Position numbers and translations under genes: made by a program
Notes under the pieces: generated by a model
Database searches by the model: none
The model's input: only the letters and a program-made list of their open reading frames with translations
Told to the model about the DNA's origin: nothing
Assembly: GCA_025062325.1 (NCBI GenBank)
Contig: JANXAL010000065.1
Location: forward strand, 1-58,163
Reading direction: 5' to 3'
DNA length: 58,163 bases
Origin: Roseiflexus sp.
Lineage (GTDB): Bacteria; Chloroflexota; Chloroflexia; Chloroflexales; Roseiflexaceae
Part shown: positions 27,152 through 35,563 of the stretch, one piece after another
Layout: every line of letters begins with the position of its first letter
Numbering within the stretch: the first letter of the stretch is position 1

Positions 27152-28375
27152 TCAGACATTGCGATGACGGCGGCGACGGCGCGGGCGCTGCGGTGTGGCT
27201 GAAGCGGGAGAAGCGGGCGGTTGAGACGTTTCTTCGCCAAGAAACGCGGCCAGATCATCGGAGCGATCAGACGGTCGCTGCGACTGCGCTTCAGCGTCAT
27301 CCGGCGAAGAGTGCGGCTGCGGCGTCTCATCGACCAGCAACGTGAGGTCTTCCTCATCAAGCATCTCGAGCGGTACGTCATCGATGCCTTCTTCAAGCCA
27401 CGCCAGCGCTTCAAGCACATCGGGATTGTTGATCGATTCGCGCAGCAGTCGTTTTCCGCCCTGGCGTCCCTGACCCTGATCGGCGCGGCGTTCCTGGCGT
27501 TCGGAACGCATCCTGGCGACTGGCGTGATCCCTTCAGCATTGCGACTGCGCGCAATTTCGCCGACGTGCCGGGTGGCTTCCTGGATCTGCGTTGGCGAGA
27601 ACTCTTCCTGCATACCAGTGCTGGCAAGCGCAACAATGACAGTCTCACGCAGAACATTGACGCCGACCACCTCACCCGGTCCATCAGGAGTCTGGACCCA
27701 TGTGCCTTTACGCGGCATCCTGCTCTTAACACTCACATAATGTTCGTGTTCATAGGAGAGGCAGCACAGCAGGCGACCGCACACTCCGCTGATCTTGGCA
27801 GGGTTGAGCGGCAGGTCCTGGTCTTTTGCCATCTTGATCGAAACGCGCGCATAATCAGGGAGGAATGTCGCACAGCAGAGGAGACGGCCGCATGGCCCGA
27901 TGCCGCCGAGGAGCTTGGCCTCGTCGCGCGGACCGATCTGACGCAGCTCGATACGGGTGCGGAAGGTGCGCGCCAGGTCGCGCACGAGAGCGCGGAAGTC
28001 CACGCGTTTTTCAGCGGTGAAGTAGAACGTCAACCGTGAGCCATCGAACGAATATTCCGCTTTCACCAGGCGCATCGGCAGACCATGCTCCTGGATCTTT
28101 TCGGCGCAACGCGCCAGGAGTTCATCCTGACGGCTGTTCAACTGGCGCAGGCGTTCGAAGTCAAGCGGTTCCGCTCGACGCAACACGGGCTTGAGCTCCC
28201 CGACGATCTCTTCAGGATCGACCAAACGCGGCGGATATGCGACCTTGGCCAGTTCCGGGCCGCGCACCGTTTCGACGATGACATATTCACCCTGCGCTAG
28301 CGCCTCGATGCCATTCGGATCAAAATAGTACGTCTTGCCTGAGTCTTTGAATCGAATCCCAACCACAAGCGGCAT
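27152..28375 (-). CDS. PSP1 C-terminal domain protein (RicT/YaaT-like)
   Basis: The ATG at 28375 (MPLVVGIRFKDSGKTYYFDP) follows GAGG at 5 nt. The 407-residue protein has the RicT/YaaT core, including two cysteine clusters GPCGRLLCCATF and GVCGRLLCCLSYE that in Bacillus RicT help bind [4Fe-4S] clusters. RicT works in the RicAFT complex that controls RNase Y and developmental phosphorelays. RicA and RicF homologues are not nearby. The last 130 residues are an extra Arg/Gln/Asp-rich, probably disordered tail ending in a basic RRRRRHR-like run, perhaps for RNA contact. Confidence 0.92.
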   Translation of the reverse strand: MPLVVGIRFKDSGKTYYFDPNGIEALAQGEYVIVETVRGPELAKVAYPPRLVDPEEIVGELKPVLRRAEPLDFERLRQLNSRQDELLARCAEKIQEHGLPMRLVKAEYSFDGSRLTFYFTAEKRVDFRALVRDLARTFRTRIELRQIGPRDEAKLLGGIGPCGRLLCCATFLPDYARVSIKMAKDQDLPLNPAKISGVCGRLLCCLSYEHEHYVSVKSRMPRKGTWVQTPDGPGEVVGVNVLRETVIVALASTGMQEEFSPTQIQEATRHVGEIARSRNAEGITPVARMRSERQERRADQGQGRQGGKRLLRESINNPDVLEALAWLEEGIDDVPLEMLDEEDLTLLVDETPQPHSSPDDAEAQSQRPSDRSDDLAAFLGEETSQPPASPASATPQRPRRRRRHRNV

Positions 28376-28409
28376 ACAAACCTCATATCTAGAACCGTGC
28401 CAGGAGGTA

Positions 28410-29963
28410 TCAGGGAGTGCGGAATGCCCCTGTCTCGCGGGTGCGATTCTGCGCACGCCCGATGACCTTGTAGGTAGGGACGAGTTTGGCTTTGCCTTTC
28501 AGTTGATAATTCCCCATTTCCTGCACGATGAACGCATCGCCAATAGCATTGCGCGTCGCTTCGGAGATCAGCACCGAATTGAGGTCGGCGCGGCTCTCAA
28601 GGCGCGCCGCAGTGTTGACGGTGTCGCCGATAACAGTGTACTCCAGACGCTGGCGTGTTCCGAAGAAGCCGGCATACACGGGGCCAGTGTTGATCCCGAT
28701 GCGAAAATCGAACGCCTTGGATGGTTCGAGTTTTTCAATCAGGCGGCGATGCGCTTCGATCATATCAAGCGCAGCGTCGACCGCTTTAATGGCCGTAATG
28801 CGATAATCCTGATGTTCATGCACCTGCGGCGCGCCAAAGATCGCCATAATGCCATCGCCGATGTACTTATCAAGCGTGCCGTCGTGCCGGAAAATCACCT
28901 CTGTCATTTCGTGGAGATACTCGTTGAGCAGGTCCTGCACTTCACGCGGCGAGAGGCGCTCGGAGAGAGACGAGAACCCTTTCACATCGGCGAACAGGAC
29001 GCTGACGACCAGTTCCTGCGGCTCGCGCAAACGACCATGTTCGGAAAAGTAACTTGCCACTTCACGCGCAACGCTCGGAGAGACAAAACGCTCGAACAAC
29101 TGGCGGCTTGCCTCCTGTTTCCGCAATTCTTCGGTCAGGCGCGCACGCTCGATAGCAATCGCTGCCTGGCTGGCAATCGCCGCCAGCAGGTCGCGCTCAC
29201 GGGGACCAAACCGGTCACGCCCTGGCGAGTCGAGGTAGATCAGCCCAATGGATCCGTGCTCGACGAGCAGCGGCGCGCAGAGCGCCGAGCGAATATTGGC
29301 GCTGATAATGCTGTGCGTGCCGCCGATTTCAGTGCGCGCGTCGCGCGTCAGCACTACTTCACCCGCCTCAAGCGCTTTGCGCGCGATGGTCGAACTGATA
29401 ACCACCTCGTGCTGCGAGGGTGGATAGATCACGCGCGGCACCAGTTCGTTGTCGCGTTTCAGAAGCAGAAGTGCGCGCTGCGCCGGGATCAGGCGCAACA
29501 CCTCTTCGATAATGGCATCGAGCAGCTCGTTCATGGCAATGATCAGGCTCAGACGCCGGGAGATGCGGAAGAACTCGCGCAGATCGATGGCCAGTTCGGG
29601 CACATCGCCGGTGGCGACGCCGCGCGCCTCAGCAGCGACCGGAAAGTAGCGACTGTCGTCAAGCACCACGTTCTGCGCCGCTCGTTCTTCAAAGCGAAGC
29701 TCAAACGGACCAATCTGAACGGTGTCGCCGTCGCGCAATGGTTCTTCCCGAATACGCAGCCGATTGACAAAAACGCCATTGCGACTGTTGGCATCGCGCA
29801 CCCAGACATCGTGCCCCCTACGGACGATCTCAGCATGGTAACGCGAGACCGTTGGATGGTTGAGCACAATGTCGTTTTCAAGCGCCCGTCCGATGCGCAA
29901 TCCGTGCGCCTCTATCGGGTAGGTCTTGCGTTCGCCGTTGATGTCAAGGGTGATCAACGCCAT
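28410..29963 (-). CDS. FHA-GAF-adenylate cyclase (class III)
   Basis: The 517-residue protein has three domains in order. The first is an N-terminal FHA domain (about 1-100: GLRIGRALENDIVL, then SRYHAEIV and NSRNGVFVN) that should bind phosphothreonine. The second is a GAF domain (about 150-310). The third is a class III nucleotide cyclase domain (about 325-510). The cyclase core shows the first metal Asp in LFADVKGFSSLSERL, DGTLDKYIGDGIMAIFGAP with the second metal Asp, and the GDTVNTAARLES helix. It probably makes cAMP. It is the first gene of the leftward operon and has its own promoter at 30027-30055. Confidence 0.94.
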   Translation of the reverse strand: MALITLDINGERKTYPIEAHGLRIGRALENDIVLNHPTVSRYHAEIVRRGHDVWVRDANSRNGVFVNRLRIREEPLRDGDTVQIGPFELRFEERAAQNVVLDDSRYFPVAAEARGVATGDVPELAIDLREFFRISRRLSLIIAMNELLDAIIEEVLRLIPAQRALLLLKRDNELVPRVIYPPSQHEVVISSTIARKALEAGEVVLTRDARTEIGGTHSIISANIRSALCAPLLVEHGSIGLIYLDSPGRDRFGPRERDLLAAIASQAAIAIERARLTEELRKQEASRQLFERFVSPSVAREVASYFSEHGRLREPQELVVSVLFADVKGFSSLSERLSPREVQDLLNEYLHEMTEVIFRHDGTLDKYIGDGIMAIFGAPQVHEHQDYRITAIKAVDAALDMIEAHRRLIEKLEPSKAFDFRIGINTGPVYAGFFGTRQRLEYTVIGDTVNTAARLESRADLNSVLISEATRNAIGDAFIVQEMGNYQLKGKAKLVPTYKVIGRAQNRTRETGAFRTP

Positions 29964-30026
29964 ATGTGGAGTCTCCGGCGCCGCCTGCGACGCAGACGTC
30001 GCCTTCTAGTGCGTGCACTTCCGTTT

Positions 30027-30055
30027 AGTATAGCAGACGCCATTGTGCGCGGCAA
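30027..30055 (-). promoter_or_regulatory. Promoter of the adenylate cyclase operon
   Basis: Read leftward, TTGCCG (complement of 30050-30055) and TATACT (complement of 30027-30032) are spaced by 17 bp, and TGC precedes the -10 as an extended element. It lies 64 bp before the cyclase ATG and would drive the genes down to the glycosyltransferase. Confidence 0.65.
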
Positions 30056-30096
30056 CCTGCGATGGCCTGTCCATTCCCCGTCAAAAGGGGTTTTTA

Positions 30097-30105
30097 TGAT
30101 ATAAT
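30097..30105 (+). promoter_or_regulatory. Extended -10 promoter for the pot operon
   Basis: TGA followed by TATAAT (30100-30105) forms an extended -10 consensus. It points rightward, about 205 bp before potA, leaving a long leader at 30112-30309 in which I recognise no riboswitch class. No clear -35 box is seen. Confidence 0.5.
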
Positions 30106-30309
30106 ATGGCGAGAATCTATTCCGCTTTACAGCCTGTTACTGTGGCTGTGCTCCATCTCCGCGGCAATGATGCCGCCCGCCAATGTGTTCGGGTCGAAAC
30201 ATTGAGCTCAAAGCGCAGAGATGCTGCATAGATAGGTGGAAGCCGTTTCTCACATTCATGTGGTCATAGTAAGCATCTGTGTTGTTTGATGCCGTGCTTA
30301 TCGTGAACC

Positions 30310-31428
30310 ATGCAATCTGGGCATGCCATGAGCAACGGAATAGCGGTTGATCTGCGCAATGTTGTCAAACGTTTCGCAGATGTATGCGCCGTTGATCACG
30401 TCTCAATGCAGATTCGCGACGGCGAATTTTTCTCGATGCTTGGTCCCTCCGGTTGCGGCAAGACAACGACCTTACGCATGATTGCTGGGTTTGAGTTTCC
30501 CACTTCAGGCGAAATCTTCCTCCATGGCAAAGCGGTTGGAACCACCCCGCCGTTCCGACGCAATGTTAATACGGTATTCCAGTCCTATGCGCTCTTCCCG
30601 CATATGACCGTCGCCGAAAATGTCGCCTTCGGTCTGCGCATGAAGAAGACGCCGCCCGCCGACATCGCACGGCGGGTGACCGAAGCGCTCGAACTGGTGC
30701 GCTTGGGCGACTACGCGTCGCGCCGACCGCGTCAACTGTCTGGCGGTCAACAGCAGCGCGTGGCGCTGGCGCGTGCGCTTGTCAACCATCCTGAGGTGCT
30801 GCTGCTCGATGAGCCGCTTGGCGCCCTCGACCTGAAGTTGCGCAAAGAAATGCAGCTTGAGCTGAAAAGCCTCCAGGAGCGCGTCGGCATTACGTTCATC
30901 TACGTCACGCACGATCAGGAAGAGGCGCTGACGATGAGCGACCGTATTGCCGTCATGAATGCTGGAAAGGTCTTGCAGATCGGTACGCCGACCGAAATCT
31001 ACGAACGTCCGGTCTGTCGTTTCGTAGCCGACTTTATTGGTGAAACCAATTTCATCGAAGGAAAGGTCGAGTCAGTGGAGCCGAGCGGCATTGCCACGAT
31101 CACGTCAGACGATGGTTTGACCCTGCGTGGTCAAACCATCCGCCCTGTCGCCCCTGGAATGAACGTCACCCTTTCCATTCGCCCCGAGAAAGCGTTTCTG
31201 TCGGTGCAGGAGCCGCCGCCAGGAACGCCGAACTGTTATCAGGTGCGGGTGGAACGCATCGCCTATATCGGGAGCGATACCCGGATCGACGTTCGCCTGG
31301 GTGCACGGCTGTTCGACCTGTGGGAACAGAACAGCCGCTCGACTCTCGACCGCGACGCTTACTGGCAACCTGGCGAGACAGGGTATCTCTGGTGGCCCCC
31401 AGAGAACGCTATCATTCTGACAGAGTGA
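30310..31428 (+). CDS. potA: Spermidine/putrescine ABC transporter, ATP-binding protein
   Basis: The 372-residue ATPase has a Walker A motif in [19 protein letters not shown], the Q-loop ([10 protein letters not shown]), the ABC signature [15 protein letters not shown] and Walker [13 protein letters not shown]. The C-terminal 130 residues form a TOBE-type domain with the PotA-like IRPEKAFL segment. It energises polyamine import from the cytoplasmic face of the membrane. It heads the potABCD operon. The ATG at 30310 and the ATG at 30328 ([13 protein letters not shown]) are both possible; neither has a strong ribosome-binding site. Confidence 0.94.
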   Translation: MQSGHAMSNGIAVDLRNVVKRFADVCAVDHVSMQIRDGEFFSMLGPSGCGKTTTLRMIAGFEFPTSGEIFLHGKAVGTTPPFRRNVNTVFQSYALFPHMTVAENVAFGLRMKKTPPADIARRVTEALELVRLGDYASRRPRQLSGGQQQRVALARALVNHPEVLLLDEPLGALDLKLRKEMQLELKSLQERVGITFIYVTHDQEEALTMSDRIAVMNAGKVLQIGTPTEIYERPVCRFVADFIGETNFIEGKVESVEPSGIATITSDDGLTLRGQTIRPVAPGMNVTLSIRPEKAFLSVQEPPPGTPNCYQVRVERIAYIGSDTRIDVRLGARLFDLWEQNSRSTLDRDAYWQPGETGYLWWPPENAIILTE

Positions 31429-31441
31429 AGCTGAGGTGACG

Positions 31442-32350
31442 ATGGCCACTGACACGCTTGCATCTGATTCTCAACCGCGTGAAGGTCAGATAGCCGCCCT
31501 GCTACGCCGTAACGAACGACTGCAGCTTGGCCTCCTCCTCTTCCCCGGTCTCTTCTGGTTGGTGACATTCTTCGCCCTGCCACTGGTCGTCGTTGTGCTC
31601 TACAGTTTTGCAACTAACGGACCTGGCGGACGTATCGAGTGGACCTTCACGCTCAACAACTATCGCACCCTGTTCACGGAAAGCCTGTATGTTAACGCCT
31701 ACTGGCGCTCGATCTGGGCAGGCGTGTGGACAACCCTGGCGTGCCTGATCCTCGGTTATCCGCTGGCGTACTATATCATTCGTCGCCCACCGCGCTGGCG
31801 CACTATCCTGCTCTTTCTGATATTGATCCCGTTCTGGACGAACTTTCTGGTGCGTACCTACGCCTGGATGCTGATCCTATCGAACAACGGCATTATTAAC
31901 AGCGCCATTCAGGCGCTGGGGCTGTCGCGCATCGCACTCTACCCTTCTGAGGGCGCAGTGCTGGTTGGGCTGATCTATGGCAGTCTGCCATTTATGGTGC
32001 TTCCGATCTACGCATCGCTCGCACGCTTCGATTTTACGCTGATGGAAGCGGCGGCTGATCTCGGCGCCAATCAGGTTCAGGCGTTTCTGCGCGTGATGCT
32101 GCCGTTGACGATGCCGGGCGTAGCTGCCGGGTCGGTGCTGGTATTCATTCCGACGGTGGGACAATTCGTCGTTTCCGACCTCCTTGGCGGCGCAAAAGTC
32201 GATTATCTGGGAAATCTGCTACAACGTCTGTTTACCCGCTCGAACCCGCCAAACTGGCCCCTCGGCTCGGCAATGGCGATTGTCTTTATGATTGTGCTGA
32301 CAGTGGCGATTATCATTTATTTTCGGGTGACGACCGAAGAGGACCGTTGA
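31442..32350 (+). CDS. potB: Spermidine/putrescine ABC transporter, permease PotB
   Basis: The ATG at 31442 has GAGG at 5 nt spacing; the GTG at 31436 falls inside that site. The 302-residue protein has six membrane helices and the ABC permease EAA loop, seen as MEAAADLGANQVQAFLRVML. The motif RTYAWMLILSNNGIINS is typical of PotB. It forms the channel with PotC. The gene follows potA by 13 bp. Confidence 0.93.
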   Translation: MATDTLASDSQPREGQIAALLRRNERLQLGLLLFPGLFWLVTFFALPLVVVVLYSFATNGPGGRIEWTFTLNNYRTLFTESLYVNAYWRSIWAGVWTTLACLILGYPLAYYIIRRPPRWRTILLFLILIPFWTNFLVRTYAWMLILSNNGIINSAIQALGLSRIALYPSEGAVLVGLIYGSLPFMVLPIYASLARFDFTLMEAAADLGANQVQAFLRVMLPLTMPGVAAGSVLVFIPTVGQFVVSDLLGGAKVDYLGNLLQRLFTRSNPPNWPLGSAMAIVFMIVLTVAIIIYFRVTTEEDR

Positions 32351-32498
32351 ACGGGTCAGGGCAGAGACGTTGTAATGCGATGTCTCTGCCCTGACCCATT
32401 CGCACATTTGTAATGCATTCGCTGATTCGCTCATGTTTCACTCATTCGTGACCCACATTCGTTGACCCATTCATGGTTTCGTTTGGGGGTTCCGAACC
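32351..32498 (+). repeat. potB-potC spacer with TTCGTTGACCCATTC-type repeats
   Basis: This 148-bp spacer carries scattered copies of CCCATTCG, TCATTCGTGACCCA and TTCGTTGACCCATTC (32459-32473). These are the same words that build the 40-bp tandem repeat at 33561-33700 in the potC-potD spacer. There is no coding signal. Confidence 0.7.
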
Positions 32499-33356
32499 AT
32501 GGTCGATATCCAGTTGCCGCAATCGGTGCGCGTCGCTGGGGGCGAGCGCCGTTATTCGCCTGGTTCGCTGGCGCTTGGAGCGCATGCCATACTGACGCTG
32601 GCATTCCTCTACGCACCAATCGTGGTGCTGGTGCTCTTCTCCTTCACCCGCGACAGCTTCGGCGTGCGGTGGACGGGGTTCACATTCGATTGGTATATAC
32701 GGTTGCTTGCCGATCAGCGCCTGCTCACTGCGGCGATGAACACCCTCATCGTTGCATTCGTATCAACCGTCGTTTCGACCATTATCGGCACTATGACCGC
32801 GCTGGCGATGGAACGTTACCGCTTTCGCTGGCGCACTGGCCTTGATGCGCTCCTCTATTTGCCCATCGTTATCCCGGAAATCGTCATGGCGCTGGCGCTG
32901 CTGGCGTTCTTCGCTTTCTCCTTTGGACTGCTCGAAACCCTGTTTGGCATTCGCCTCCAGTTTGGCTTGGCGACGGTCACGATCTCGCACATTGCCTTTA
33001 CCATCTCATTCGTGGTCGTCGTTGTACGCGCCAGCCTCAAGGGGTTCGATATGCGCCTGGAAGAAGCAGCGCAGGACCTTGGCGCGAATGAATGGCAGAC
33101 GTTTCGCTATATTACGCTGCCGCTGATCATGCCAGGCGTCATTGGCGGTGCGCTGCTCGCCTTCACCCTGTCACTTGACGATTTTGTGATCACCTTTTTC
33201 ACGACCGGCTCCGGCGTGTCGTTGTTGCCGGTCGAAGTGTACGGGCAGGTCAAACGCGCCATCACGCCGAAAATCAACGCTATCTCGACTCTGATGCTGC
33301 TAGTGTCGATCACGCTGGTGTTCCTCTCGCAATTTGTGCAGCGGCGGGAGGTGTAA
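32499..33356 (+). CDS. potC: Spermidine/putrescine ABC transporter, permease PotC
   Basis: The 285-residue protein has six membrane helices and the permease EAA loop LEEAAQDLGANEWQTFRYIT. The C-terminal DDFVITFFTTGSG segment is characteristic of PotC. It pairs with PotB as the membrane channel of the polyamine importer. The GGGGG run before the ATG at 32499 is a plausible ribosome-binding site. It is separated from potB by 148 bp of repeat-rich DNA. Confidence 0.93.
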   Translation: MVDIQLPQSVRVAGGERRYSPGSLALGAHAILTLAFLYAPIVVLVLFSFTRDSFGVRWTGFTFDWYIRLLADQRLLTAAMNTLIVAFVSTVVSTIIGTMTALAMERYRFRWRTGLDALLYLPIVIPEIVMALALLAFFAFSFGLLETLFGIRLQFGLATVTISHIAFTISFVVVVVRASLKGFDMRLEEAAQDLGANEWQTFRYITLPLIMPGVIGGALLAFTLSLDDFVITFFTTGSGVSLLPVEVYGQVKRAITPKINAISTLMLLVSITLVFLSQFVQRREV

Positions 33357-33560
33357 ATAAGGCGCAGGGCAAGAGGTACGAGGTGAGAGGGATGTTGAAG
33401 GTGGGAAGGTTGAAGGTGGGAAGGTCGAAGGCGCCCGTAGCGACGTTGCACCGCAACATCGACGCTCGAAGCGAGAAATCGAATATTGAACAGGACGCAG
33501 TGGGATGATACAACCACAGAGACACAGAGAACACCGAGCGAGATGATATTGCGAACTCGC
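33357..33560 (+). repeat. Purine-rich GGTGGGAAGGTYGAA repeats downstream of potC
   Basis: After the potC stop a 14-bp unit (TGAAGGTGGGAAGG) is repeated about three times at 33392-33430. A CGTTGCACCGCAAC inverted repeat follows near 33453. The element is low complexity and resembles, in complement, the CT-rich stretch at 16370-16500. No gene is seen. Confidence 0.65.
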
Positions 33561-33730
33561 TGACCCATTCGCGCATTCGTTTATTCGTGGTCCTATTCGT
33601 TGACCCATTCGCGCATTCGTTTATTCGCGGTCCTATTCGTTGACCCATTCGCATATTCGTTTATTCGCGGTCCTATTCGTTGACCCATTCGCGTATCTAT
33701 TCGAGACCCATTCGTTGACCCATTCGCGTA
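33561..33730 (+). repeat. 40-bp tandem repeat (minisatellite) in the potC-potD spacer
   Basis: Units begin at exactly 33561, 33601, 33641 and 33681, each starting TGACCCATTCGCGCATTCG. The first three are full 40-bp copies with only one to three differences. The fourth breaks off after about 20 bp and is followed by degenerate fragments to about 33735. There are no unique spacers, so it is not a CRISPR array. A period of 40 is not a multiple of three, so it is not coding. Confidence 0.93.
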
Positions 33731-33782
33731 TTCGTTCTTCGAAAGAGGTTTTCGGAGTACACACGTCAGAAAGGGAACAAAG

Positions 33783-34973
33783 ATGCCTCAGGGACACACC
33801 AGGTTCACTGCCTTGCTGCTTATCATTCTGCTGGCGCTCGCAGCATGCGGCGGGCAACCGACAGCCAGCCCTGGAACTGAATACGGCAGCGGCGCAACAG
33901 CCGAACCGACCGCGACGCCTCCGACGGCACAACCGTCTGCTGGCGATGAGCTGCAGGTGGATCGTTCGCGACTATCGAGGGAACTCAGGTTCTTCAACTG
34001 GTCAGACTATATCGATCCCTCCATCCTCGAAGACTTCGAGAAAGAGTATGGCGTCAAAGTGATTGTTGACCCGTTTGACAATAACGAAGACATGCTTGCA
34101 AAGGTGCGCGCTGGCCGCTCCGGGTACGATATCATCACTCCCTCCGACTACGCGGTCGAAATCATGTGGCGCGAAGGACTATTGGCGAAGCTCGACAAGT
34201 CGCTGCTGCCGAACCTGAAGAATATCGATCCCAACTTGCTCAACAAATATTTTGACCCGGGGAATGTCTACTCTGTGCCATACATGTATGGCACCACAGG
34301 CATTGCCTACAACCGACAATTTTTCCCCAACGGCGTCGATAGTTGGGCGGCGCTGTTCGATCCAGCGCAGATCGCACAATACCGCGGCAAGTTCAGCATG
34401 CTTGACGATGAGCGAGAAACGCCCGGAGCAGCGCTGAAATATCTGGGCTACTCGCTGAACGAGACTAGCCCGGAGGCGCTAAAGAAGGCGCAGGACCTGC
34501 TCATTGCGCAGAAACCGTTCCTAGCGGCGTACAACAGCAGCGACGTCAACCGGAAGCTAGCGAGCGGCGAATATGTCATCGCCCACTCCTGGAGCGGCAC
34601 AGCATTGCAGGCGCGCAAAGGTTTAGGCGATGAGTTTTCCGGCAACCCAGACATTGCCTTCGTCATTCCCAAGGAAGGCGGCATGATCTGGATGGACAAC
34701 ATGGTCATCCTGGCCGAATCGCCGAATGCTTACACGGCACACGTGTTCATGAATTTCCTCATGCGTCCCGACATCGCTGCGCGCAATACCGAATACATTG
34801 GCTATCTGTCGCCGAATGCCGAAGCGATCAAGTTGCTGCCGCAGGAGATTATCGACCTGTATAACGAAGGGTTCGCCCCGAACGATGAGGTGTTGAAGCG
34901 ACTGGAATGGGCGATCCGCAATGATCAGACCGCCGCCTTCACCGATCTGTGGACGGCGGTGAAGGGGGAGTAG
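33783..34973 (+). CDS. potD: Spermidine/putrescine ABC transporter, substrate-binding lipoprotein PotD
   Basis: The ATG at 33783 follows AAAGGGA. The 396-residue protein has a lipoprotein signal with lipobox LAAC (Cys21), then a Thr/Pro/Ala-rich linker to about residue 60. The PotD-like fold begins at ELRFFNWSDYIDPSILEDFE and includes VPYMYGTTGIAYN and a C-terminal helical part. It captures polyamine outside the membrane and hands it to PotBC. It is the fourth gene of the operon, after a 426-bp repeat-filled spacer. Confidence 0.95.
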   Translation: MPQGHTRFTALLLIILLALAACGGQPTASPGTEYGSGATAEPTATPPTAQPSAGDELQVDRSRLSRELRFFNWSDYIDPSILEDFEKEYGVKVIVDPFDNNEDMLAKVRAGRSGYDIITPSDYAVEIMWREGLLAKLDKSLLPNLKNIDPNLLNKYFDPGNVYSVPYMYGTTGIAYNRQFFPNGVDSWAALFDPAQIAQYRGKFSMLDDERETPGAALKYLGYSLNETSPEALKKAQDLLIAQKPFLAAYNSSDVNRKLASGEYVIAHSWSGTALQARKGLGDEFSGNPDIAFVIPKEGGMIWMDNMVILAESPNAYTAHVFMNFLMRPDIAARNTEYIGYLSPNAEAIKLLPQEIIDLYNEGFAPNDEVLKRLEWAIRNDQTAAFTDLWTAVKGE

Positions 34974-35006
34974 GGGCGTGACGGCGCCATCTCCTTTTCT
35001 CGAGGG

Positions 35007-35360
35007 TGGCGCTTTTCGGGTGCAAGGGACGTTTTTGGCGTCCTGACTGCCCCCTTCTCCTACCCCCCTGCGCTCCCTGCGTGCGGGGAGGGTGGGGAGA
35101 GAAGGGGGAGACTCTCAAATGTAGCGTTTTTCAGACGCGAGGGATGTTTTCCGCGTCCCGAAGCCTTTTTCTTCCTCACCCCCCTGCCCCCTCTCCAGCG
35201 TCGCCGGAGAGGGGGAGTTGGGGCATTCTGGCACCCAAAAACGGGCGACTCAACATGAGGGTTTGCCAGAAAAATCTACACCTGAAAGACCCTCCTCCCC
35301 CCTCCCTCGCAAGGGAAGAAGGAGGATTTTGCACATTCTGACGCTCAAAACGGGCGATGC
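35007..35360 (+). repeat. Tandem hairpin elements (MITE/REP-like), three related copies
   Basis: Three related units follow potD. Copy A (35007-35122) has GGCGCTTTTCGGGTGCAAGG, then a long imperfect hairpin of CCCCCTTCTC with AGAAGGGGG. Copy B (35123-35260) has AGCGTTTTTCAGACGCGAGG, then the hairpin CCCCCTCTCC/GGAGAGGGGG (35187-35215) and a tail GGGGCATTCTGGCACCCAAA. Copy C (35276-35360) has a related hairpin and tail CACATTCTGACGCTCAAAAC. A lone hairpin plus tail at 18785-18850 belongs to the same family. The whole interval 34974-35563 has no gene. The hairpins may end the pot transcript. Confidence 0.75.
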
Positions 35361-35563
35361 AACAGAGGGGCTGGCTGAAACATCTCCCCCTGTAAGGCTA
35401 TGCGCTCGAGGTGTGTTGACCATCGAACGCGGGAAGTTCGCCTCAACAACCAAATCGCTTCCATTCCGCTACAAAATCGCCATGAACCCTCCCTTGTCCG
35501 TCTAAAGCATCACTGCTATAGTGACCTAGCAGAAGGTCCGTTTTCCGAGACGACGACGATGCT

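Noticed and set aside
30106-30309. Riboswitch in the potA leader
   Set aside because: The leader is long, but I recognise no conserved riboswitch core in it.
33561-33730. Regular repeats that could suggest a CRISPR array
   Set aside because: The units are directly joined at a 40-bp period with no unique spacers, and no cas gene is present.
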